Assembly (NCBI GenBank): GCA_033030425.1
Contig: JAUFSD010000002.1
Coordinates: 558,001 to 622,000 of the forward strand
DNA: 64,000 nt
Source: Verpa conica
Lineage: Eukaryota > Ascomycota > Pezizomycetes > Pezizales > Morchellaceae
Direction of reading: 5' to 3'
Notes under the pieces: generated by a model
Databases searched by the model: none
What the model was told of the DNA's origin: nothing
What the model saw: the letters and a program-made list of their open reading frames with translations, nothing else
Program-made: the position numbers and the translations under genes
Part shown: in pieces, positions 55,986 through 64,000 of the stretch
Numbering within the stretch: position 1 is the first letter of the stretch
How the letters are laid out: each line of letters begins with the position of its first letter

Positions 55986-56949
55986 GGAATGATAAAAATA
56001 TATGATTGAAAGAAACTATAAAGATAAAGGTACTTTTTAATAATTATTTCAAGAACAGTAGACGTTAAAGCAGAGTTAAATGCTTGGAGCTACATGTATC
56101 TTAGCTATTATAAATATACTCGCACCCACTCTTACATTACTAAGAAAATGTACATATGGACGTATCAATATCCTATACATGGAGTAACTGTTATATGTGG
56201 CTGGACCTGTATACTTAATAATACCTGCACTCTACGTCAGCAAAAGTTTTAGGGCCTAGAGACACTCTACAGCTTCAGGGTGTACCTGGTAAGTGTTCGT
56301 CATGAAGGACTTAGACCCCCAAACTCCCTGAGAAACTGCATTAAAAATCTGCCCCAAACCACAAAGCGGTGCGGTTCTGGATTTTGAGCAAAGGACGTGG
56401 GAGGACCGTGAACATCGGAGCCCAATTAGAGCAAGATCGATATATATATACAGCGTTTGAGGACTGCAATTGAGTTCTAAAGCACTGTGGGTGGCATACG
56501 AAAGGCGTATGAATGGCAGTATATACACAGTAGTGCAAAAATAGGATTCCCCTAGTGGGAACCGCCCCAATCCGTCTCCTGGCCAGGGAACCGCCCCAGC
56601 CAAGACGGGTTTTTTGGTCAAAATTTGCTCCCGAACCCACCATGGGGCGGGTCCATAATTTCAGGAACCGCTGCGATTTGCCCCAAAATGAACACTATAC
56701 CTAGTATACCTGGGAGTCTCGAGTCTTGCCTAAGGTGCCTCAGGGGTTCTCAGAGGTCCCAGAGGTTCCGAGAACTATTTGCAGAAGATCTGGACGTTGC
56801 TAAAAAGTAGTTACCCAGCCGTTACCCAGCCTAGCTTTGCCCAAAACCACTAAGTTCCTGCTCTCCTCCACATCACATCAATTCTGACAACACATAGGAG
56901 CAACCTTCTCCAGCAAAGCAGTAAATCTCCACTCCAGTGAACCTCCACT
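55986..56949. other. Non-coding spacer
   Basis: No gene supported. Minus-strand frames at 56256-56643 are rich in GGTTCCC/GGGGCGGTT-like motifs and look like low-complexity or repeat-derived sequence. Confidence 0.45.
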
Positions 56950-56954
56950 CCAGT

Positions 56955-57314
56955 TGTAAAAACCGATCACCTATTGGGGAACAGCAGGCGATAATCACAA
57001 GGCAAGGCTAGTATCGAGAGACTAGGAACTCAGGGACAAGGTAGGTAAGGTATTGAATGTAAGTTGTTGCATGAAGAACTAACTAACTGATAGAGATGCG
57101 TCCCTTTTATACCCTTTCTGGAGGGACGCTGAGATCAACAATGAGACAATATGAAACTGAAGGAGCGACCTCCTTCTACATGAAACTATAAGTGTCTCGT
57201 CCTGCGAGACATGCTTCTTACATGACCAATGATGACAAGAATCCTATGAGATGTGAAACGATATATGAAACAAGGAGATACACAAGGCAGACTAGGAAAT
57301 GGGTGTTCTTGACA
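56955..57314. mobile_element. Solo LTR-C, complete copy
   Basis: 360 bp, TGTAAAAACCGATCACC...GTTCTTGACA, flanked by a perfect CCAGT duplication (56950-56954, 57315-57319). It defines the family whose 5' part appears at 34405. Confidence 0.93.
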
Positions 57315-57575
57315 CCAGTGAACCCCCCTCCAGTGAACCCCCCAATGAACCCCCCCAATAAATCCTCTCTTTCAACAAACTCCACCATATACAGGGAATA
57401 GATTTGCCGTTATAATAGAAACACTCCTTATCTGGACGTAGTCTGACTATGACTGACGAGTCGATTAGAACCCAAAAAACAGGCCACGAGCAGCAGCAGC
57501 ATCACCAGCAGCAGACGCCTCTATATAGGGCAAACGATTAACCCATCACAGTATGAACATTTTCTGTCTGGCTTC

Positions 57576-58696
57576 TGTTGTAGGCACCTGATAAGAGGAG
57601 TATTTCTGGGAACCATGAAGACCACTTGTTTGACTATCTAGGTAATTTGGTCCCTTGTTCGTTTCTCAAACGTGACAGGGGTATGTGGAGAAGCACATGG
57701 GGATATAATTGCTGGCGGCTATCTTCTGCAGGGCGCCCCTCAGAGTTGCTGTAAACGCATAGTAGAGACACAAGCTTTGGACACCAAAAATAACCCTTGG
57801 AGCGTCAGGAAAATTGTCCGTCCGAACCAAATCCGGAGGGTATATGAGAAGGCATGATTTGGAGCTGACTGGTGAAAGAATCGAGGAAATCAGATAAGAA
57901 CTGACGGAGTTGTGCCCTCCGCCAGTCGGGGCATGTTTCTTGACAAACTAACGGTATGAAGGAAGGCCCCGCTTCCCAGTACTGCTTGCTGATTAGTACC
58001 AAAGAGCTTTGGTGACTCTCTGCCATGAGGGAACATGCAAGGACGGAACAGATACGGTGGTTAGTACACTTATTGGCCCGTCCGCAGAGTACAGATTGGT
58101 TCACTAACAGCTTTACGTTATTGCATTACTCTAGTACACCTTTGGGCTTGACTAGAATAGACGATAGGGCTGGAACAAAGTGCTTGGACTGGTCGGGTGT
58201 TGTATAAGTATGGGGGGAATGTATTTGTATTGGTGTTGTTGACTGTGTTGTAAGATTTGTATTGTATGGCGTAATTGCTTGGCAGGTTTTCAGGGTCTTC
58301 AGGGGTTCCCAGGCGTTTGTATTAGGATTTAGAAGAAATCCGCGAGCCCAAACCGCGGTATATAAAATAGTTGGCAGATTTGTCTCTTTACCGGAACATT
58401 AATGGGAAGAACGAGTCTTATCAATATATTTGAATCTATCGAACTACTGTTACCTTTTATATTACAACAAACCTTTACTTGTGACTTTCGATCTTCAACT
58501 GAATAACTTTCCGCTCTATCAAAACTAGCTCTAGTGAGTTTTGACGATATCGTAGTTCGTAACTATCTTGTGCGATTTAAAAGAACAACTGCTACTGTTG
58601 ACTGAAAAGACCTTGGTAGCTGGTATCTTATATCTTTGAACTGAACTCTGAGCTCAACGGAATGCAGCCTGGATAATTGTATAGGCCAGTTTTACA
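57576..58696 (+). mobile_element. Solo LTR-A, copy 4 (opposite orientation)
   Basis: 1121 bp, TGTTGTAGGCACC...GGCCAGTTTTACA, with a perfect GCTTC duplication (57571-57575, 58697-58701). Confidence 0.93.
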
Positions 58697-58701
58697 GCTT
58701 C

Positions 58702-59300
58702 GGTCCGACTCTTACTTACACATTGATTAGGACCCAAAAAGCAGGCCCACAAGCACCAGACCCCCCATATAAAGTGAACAACCTCCTCATTATAGTAAAA
58801 ACTGTTATTGTCTGGCCATTGTTTGATTATAGTAGCTGAGTAGAGCAAGACTCCCAGAGCGAATGAAGCAGCAGGTAGGGCAGCAAGCAGCAGGTAGGTA
58901 GGGCAGCAAGCAGTTGGTGGGGGGAGTGCGTGAAAAGCTTTTTGGACATAGAATATATAGAATACATTGGCGCAATAATTTCAATTGCAAAAGCCTTGAC
59001 AAAGGAGACATGAAGGAAAGTATTGAGACTCTCCTGAGCAGTCCCTAAACAAGCCAAGAACGTCCCAGGACTTATAGCTGCCTAGTCTCTAAAACGACTG
59101 TGGGATAACCGTAGGACAACTATCTAAGTCCCTAGTATACCAAGTAGGATCTCAAGACTTAGTGATGGTTCAGCGGTCCCAGCAATCTCAGGGACTCCCC
59201 AAGAGCCTCAGAGATAAAATTAAACTTTTGCTAATGTACACTGAATAAAGCTAAGTAATTAGAAACAATTTCAAGTCATTCAAGCCACTCAAGTGGTCCA
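58702..59300. other. Non-coding spacer with short CAG-rich tandem units
   Basis: No gene. 58860-58920 has a few GCAGCAGGTAGG-like units. The block 58725-58745 (GGACCCAAAAAGCAGGCC) resembles 57465-57490, on the other side of the LTR-A copy, so a local diverged duplication is likely. Confidence 0.45.
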
Positions 59301-60297
59301 ATTATCAATTATGTTTAACTAGTTTTCTTAAAAACCTTGGAGATTTTCCACTCTCCTTCGATTGGTGATCCTTCTTCAGGTGCTGCTACCTTAGCATAGC
59401 TTTGTTTTCCCGTGGTTTTCGCTGGCTGCTGTTGCTGTTGTTGTTGGGGTTGTTGTTGTTGATGATGTTGCTGTTGCTGCTGCGCCTGCTTTGGGGCCGC
59501 TGGTGTTTTGGGTTGAGGGGGATTTCTTGGGGGAGGTAGGGGGAAGACTTGTGCGGTGACCCTCGTACTGATGTCGCCGAGGAGTCTGTTTGCGGTGGTA
59601 AGGTCTATTGGGATCCTTTGGGTGTGATTGTAAATTGAGTTTAAAGTGGACTTAAGGGATGCCACTTCGCTTCTGTGGTTGGTAACCTCGTCACTGACTG
59701 CCGCCGTGCTGTTTCTGATGAGCCAGGCGAGGTAGTTGAAGGCTTGGGACTTGGTAATGGCACTTTCTTCCATTTCCAAGTAGTTTACGTTGGGGTCAAA
59801 GACTTGGGTGAGGAGGGGCTCCTCATCTTCGCTGCTGCCACTGTGGTTGCTTTCCACGTCCATGGTGTCTTCGGGTGCGAGGGGAATTGTGGGGTCTGGG
59901 AAGGTGGAGGGGGAGACTGTGACCTCCAGGGTTTTGTCTGGTCCTCCGACCGTGCCAAATGGAAGGGTAGATTGTCTAGACATCTTAGTGGGAGAGCTAG
60001 ACCTATGGGTGGGGGAAGGGGTGGATCACTTGAGGGAGCGCTTCTCTGGGGACAGAGGAAAGGTGAAGATACGCCTTGGGGGGGTAAGGGGGGTGGATGG
60101 GCTCTCAGGATGCAAGGCTGAGGTATCCACAGTGATGCTGGTGTGATATCTTCAAGCTATTTGATAGCGTTGAAGAGGAGTGTTGATAAAACTAAAGCAG
60201 GGTTTGTGTCTGAGGTTATGAAAATAAAGAGTTTTGGTGTGTGTAACCGTCGCTTAGAGCAATACCAGGTGTTTTTGTATCCCTGTCGCGAGATGCA
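59301..60297 (-). mobile_element. Truncated LINE unit with a divergent gag ORF1
   Basis: The 5' end at ~60294 abuts the (TAC)n tail of the next unit exactly as in the other head-to-tail junctions. The leader (60290-59984) is followed by ORF 59983-59315. No shared 3' end or tail was seen, so the unit appears 3'-truncated near 59300. Confidence 0.65.
59315..59983 (-). pseudogene. LINE ORF1 N-terminal part, divergent family member
   Basis: 222 aa: MSRQSTLPFGTVGGPDKTLE, an acidic linker, NVNYLEMEESAITKSQAFNY (cognate of VSYLPPSVESKSG...NYTTWL in the other ORF1), a helix, a Pro-rich then Gln/His-rich tract, and KQSYAKVAAPEEG (cognate of KASYAEAAKK). It stops before the middle domain and zinc knuckles, so it is likely a truncated gag. 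The alternative is a short stand-alone protein of another LINE family. Confidence 0.6.
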
Positions 60298-62346
60298 AGT
60301 AGTAGTAGTAGTAGTAGTAGTATTTATTTCCCATCTAGGCCCGAGGCCTATTAGGTAAGCCATAGAGATGGCGCGCACTGGAGATAAGTTTACAAAAAAA
60401 TAAAGCGACAAGAAAACTGCCTGACCAGATCAAAACGTGTAAGGAAAAACTACAAGAGAAAAATAACCTTATAACCGAAGAGGATTACAGACAAACTGTG
60501 ATCACGAAGAACAAAGAAAAACGAAAAGAAGAAAAGAAAACCCTTAGTCCGTCATGACTACCTTGACTTCCTTGCTTTTTCTAATGGAGAGTTTGGCTCG
60601 CGTAGGGCAAGCTGGATCGTTGGCCTTATGTCCTGGGTTCTGTAGACAGTTGACACACTTGATGGGTAGGTGAGTGCACTTAATGCCTCCTTTACAGGAG
60701 TGGCACTTATGTTCGGAGGAATGGTGGGGGCCCGCACACACTGCGCAGCAAGCTTCACTTTTGCAGCATAGGTGGTGGTGGCCGTAGCGTAGTCAGTTTT
60801 GACACTGTGTAGATGGGGTGATGGGGATGAAGGGCTCGAGGCGGCACATCTTATTCAAGATGACTAGGTACCTGCACCCAAGGTTTTCGATAGTGACTCT
60901 TCCCGGGAAGGCGAGGATCATGGAGGAGTGATTTTTGTTGGTCCGGTCTCTGCTGAGCCATCTGGGGACTTGTGCTAGCTGCACATTTGGGAGGTTAAGC
61001 TCGACGTGGGCGGCTATCTCTTCGCCCACTTTAACTCCGTCTCCAACGGACATGGGGACTCCGTGGAGGATAAACTTAGACCAACGACTGTTGGCTTTGG
61101 CTGAGGTGGGGGAGAGACCGAGGGCAGACAGTGCCGCACAGATGTTTTCTGAGTACAGTGCCGCACTCTCTCCTGGCTGGTTGGAGGAGCCGAAGAAGAC
61201 CAGGTTTGACTTGCTGGTATATCGGACCATGAGGAAGAGAACTCCCGTTCCCTTAAGGGTGTCGTTGACTTTGGCCAGGATGGAATCCCCAGAGACTCCT
61301 TCTGGCGCTGGTTCAGAGAGTTCTATCACAAACTCTCTGTTGATCTTCGTGTACTGGGGTTTGAAGAGGGGTTCTACCTTCTTCTTCTTGGCTAGAGGGG
61401 AGAGGGCTTTGGGCACTGGCTGGGCAGGCTTCTTCGCTGCCTCAGCATAGCTGGCCTTGGTTTGTTTTTGAGGTTTGGGAGCCGCAGGTTTTGAGGCCTT
61501 TGGCTGTTGTGGTTGTTTTGGTTGTTGTGGTTGTGGTACTGGTGGAGGGGGTTGTTGTGGACGGGTGTTGTTCTGTAAGCGAGCCACGGTCGCTTTGAGT
61601 TGGAGGACTTCGTCACTCAGAACACAGATGGAGTTGAGGAGGGGGGAGACGGCGTTGTGGATCAGCCAAGTGGTGTAGTTGGCTGTCCCGCTCTTGGATT
61701 CGACGGAGGGGGGAAGATAAGAGACCTTAGGGTCATAGGGAGCCAGAAAATCTGGCTGGTTCAGAGGCACTTCGGTGTCCTGAGTTTGGGGAGTGGGACT
61801 TTTGAGGGGGGTATCCATCTCAAAATCCTCTGCCAAAGCGGAGAAACGGCTACCGCTAGCGGTAGAGTCGACTCTAGGTCGTTTTGAAGGGGATGCGGAT
61901 CTGGAGGAGGAGGAGGCCGCTGTGCCAAAGGGGAGAAAAGTTTGGGTGAGCGGGGTAAACGAGGGGGTGGATCCAGGAGTGGCGGCCATGACTTTCTCAG
62001 TCTGCCTCCGCTGGATTTCTGTCACAATGTCCGCCGTCTTCTGCTGAAAGTAGGCCCAGTTGTTATTGGCAATCTGGTAGCCTGTTTTGGTGTACTGTTG
62101 GAGGGTCACTCTCCTTCTCGCTTTGAGCAGCAATTTCAAGTCAGAATCGTTGTAGTCGCTTAGGGGTTTATCGGCGTAGGGGTCGACATAGTCGACGTAG
62201 GAACCGGAGAAAGACATTTCTGAAGGTACGCAAGGCTTCAGAAGGGAATAGATAATAGATAGAGGGAAACTCTAGTCAAGAGGAGCTTGCCCGAAGGTTT
62301 GCACCCGTGAAAAAGGAGAAAGTGTTGTTGTAGACACGCTCCGAGA
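60298..62346 (-). mobile_element. Gag-only LINE unit 3
   Basis: Same layout as the unit at 34509-36548: 5' leader from ~62345, ORF1, ~230-bp 3' UTR, (TAC)n tail at 60299-60322. No ORF2. Both ends join other LINE units head-to-tail. Confidence 0.82.
60544..62217 (-). pseudogene. LINE ORF1 gag-like protein with one nonsense codon
   Basis: 558 codons, in frame throughout, closely similar to the intact ORF1 at 34761-36419. A TGA at 60793-60795 falls within the first zinc knuckle (CQN then stop, where the intact copy has CQNCQRYGHHH), so the product would lack the knuckle cluster. The remaining reading frame downstream is intact (MCAGPHHSSEHKCHSCKGG...), which suggests a recent mutation. Confidence 0.85.
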
Positions 62347-64000
62347 TGCAAGTAGTAGTAGTAGTAGTAGTAGTATTTATTTCCTATCTAGGCCCGAGGC
62401 CCACTAAGTAAACCGCTAAGCGGCCGTCTCACAAAACATCCCCTAAAAACAAAGCAAAAACCCAAAAACAAAAAACCAAACAAAACAAAACTAAGCAAAA
62501 GTAACAGTAAAAACCTAGTAAATAAAATAGCGCGACAAAGGAAAAACTCCGCCTGCAAACAAAGGAAAAACTTCCTCCGCGCAGGTCGCCTATTTCTTTC
62601 TAGCATTGAGCTCCGTAGCGAGTACAAATCGAATAAGGGGATAGCAGTTGCTATCGTTAATGAGTTGGTCCCATGAGTGGGTGGGATAGTGTTCGTCCAC
62701 CATGGACTTCCTTTGTTGTTGATACCGGGGGCAGTCGAGCACGATGTGCTTGCTTGACTGTTGTTCGCCGCAGTTGCACGCTGGGGGGGAACCGGAAGGG
62801 GAGGGGTCTAAATGAGTAACCGAGTTTCTAATTCTCCACATTATGCCTGCTGTTCGTTTGTTGACCGTGGCTAGGTGCGGGGTTGGTGTTAGATAGGGTA
62901 GGTTTGTGTGTCTGATTCGAAAGGGCAGGCCTTTCAGCCAGGTGAGGGTAACTGTTGGTTTGTTGCAGAGAAGTTTCAGACCATCTCGGGCAAGTTTGTC
63001 CGCCATGTCGTTGCCTTTGATGCCTACGTGGGAGGGTGTCCATCTCACGTTTACAGAGCAGCCTTTGTGTTGTAGTTTCTGAATCGTGAGCAGGGCTCTC
63101 TGAACTGCTTATTTTGCTGGGGCCACAGCTCCTCCAAGTCGTCTGATGGCGAGTTGGTTGTCCACGCAGAGCCAAATGGGTGTGTTGGTAATGTTGGAGT
63201 GAAAGGAGAAGTCGAGTGCTTGGGCTATTGCTTCTAATTCTCCGTCGAGGATGTCCGCGAATCGTCCCAGGTTGAGGTTTCCCTTGTTTTGTGTGGTGCC
63301 GTTTACGATCGAGACCCAGGCTGAACTGATCGAGTCTTCTTTGGACCCATCCGTGTAGATCCTGTAGATTTCTGGGTGCTTAGCGACCCAGTTCTGGTGT
63401 TCCAGGCTTTCCGTTTCCTTATCTGTGGATGCGATGTGTATATGAGTATGAGGGAGCCAAGGGGAGAGTATATCCTTTGGGTCCTCTATCTGTAGCTGAT
63501 GGGTCGATTCTTGTAGAAGGTGCGCTATTCTTTCCAATCCAAAACCTGTTTTCTTTGTGAGTTTTTTAAGGAGTTGGACTAGCTCTTGTTTGATTTTGTT
63601 GGAATCCGGGCTTAGCAGTGCTCTAATTCCGTAGCTGATTGACTTAGAATTGAGTAGATTTTCCAGCGTGGGGAGTCCTGCTTCGCTTAGTACCGCTTTG
63701 GTTGCTGTACGAACTGGGAGACTGGTGATGAGGCGGGCTGCCCTAAGATATACTGGTCCGATTCGCCAAATAATGTGATCCGCTCCTGTCCACCACAGCT
63801 CTGAACCCCACAGCATTGCTGGGATTAGCAGGGACTGGACGAGTTTGTGGATTGTTAGTGGGGTGATGTTCTGATTCTTGGAGAAGTTTCGAATCATAGA
63901 CGTAATAGTGGTGGCTCTAGAGGCTGCTTTGCTTGTTTGCTCCTTAAACGTGCATTTTTGGTCTATATAGACTCCTAGAATTTTGATTGCCTCTTTGTGG
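62347..64000 (-). mobile_element. ORF2-bearing LINE, 3' part (runs off the window)
   Basis: (TAC)n tail at 62349-62375, then the shared ~45-bp 3' end (GGGCCTCGGGCCTAGATAGG) followed by a different, A-rich-template 3' UTR and ORF2. It continues beyond 64000. Confidence 0.85.
62590..64000 (-). pseudogene. LINE ORF2 C-terminal part: RNase H and Cys-rich end, one nonsense codon
   Basis: Read downwards from 64000. The RT thumb region (LTIHKLVQSLLIPAMLWGSE) leads to an RNase H domain with all acidic residues visible: YTDGSKEDS, LDGELEAIAQAL, CVDNQLAIRRLGG and WTPSHVGIKGNDMADKLAR. The C-terminal Cys/His motif is CNCGEQQSSKHIVLDC. A TAA at 63109-63111 interrupts the RNase H; the homologous codon at ~37880 is GAA, so a single G-to-T change explains it. 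Otherwise the frame is intact to the stop at 62590. Confidence 0.85.

Noticed and set aside
56256..56643. 121-codon minus-strand frame
   Set aside because: No recognisable domain, overlapping second frame, GC-rich repeat-like motifs.

Overview
The window looks like nuclear DNA of a filamentous ascomycete fungus. The genes have many short introns (about 50-100 bp) with GT...AG ends and CTAAC/CTGAC-type branch sites. The proteins match fungal families, including a Crh-type cell-wall transglycosidase and a fungus-specific family of unknown function. The heavy load of gypsy, LINE and Helitron elements fits a transposon-rich genome such as a truffle or another Pezizomycete, but that placement is inference.

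Region 1 (1-25 kb) is host gene space: SRC1/HEH1 inner-nuclear-membrane protein (+), a PTEN/TEP1 lipid phosphatase (+), POP4 of RNase P/MRP (-), the second-largest RNA polymerase I subunit (-), an ARL8 small GTPase (+), a GPI-anchored GH16 Crh enzyme (+) and a conserved fungal protein of unknown function (-). I rebuilt exon structures for all seven; each model is open throughout and its total length is a multiple of three. The long AT-rich spacers hold four small inverted-repeat elements flanked by TA, of Tc1/mariner-pogo type.

Region 2 (25.5-64 kb) is almost entirely mobile DNA, deeply nested. It opens with a complete-looking MULE transposon (9-bp target duplication, about 90-bp terminal inverted repeats, intact 583-aa transposase). 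Next is a Ty3/gypsy chromovirus on the minus strand. Its 3' LTR contains two other solo LTRs and its RNase H region carries a 637-bp TA-flanked element. Head-to-tail non-LTR retrotransposon units follow (34.5-40.7 kb, and again 59.3-64 kb). Some encode only a gag-like ORF1 and all share the same 3' end with a (TAC)n tail.

A Helitron lies between these arrays (about 41-53.5 kb). It has a HUH/Y2 Rep and a Pif1-type helicase, plus a small upstream gene. A 5.7-kb composite of minisatellites and transposons splits Rep from helicase, and a solo LTR splits the helicase. Immediately downstream is a broken gene for a TET/JBP-like 2-oxoglutarate/Fe(II) dioxygenase, itself cut by another solo LTR. Four LTR families (called A-D here) can be defined by TG...CA ends, and most copies have perfect 5-bp target duplications. 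They give a relative order of insertion events.
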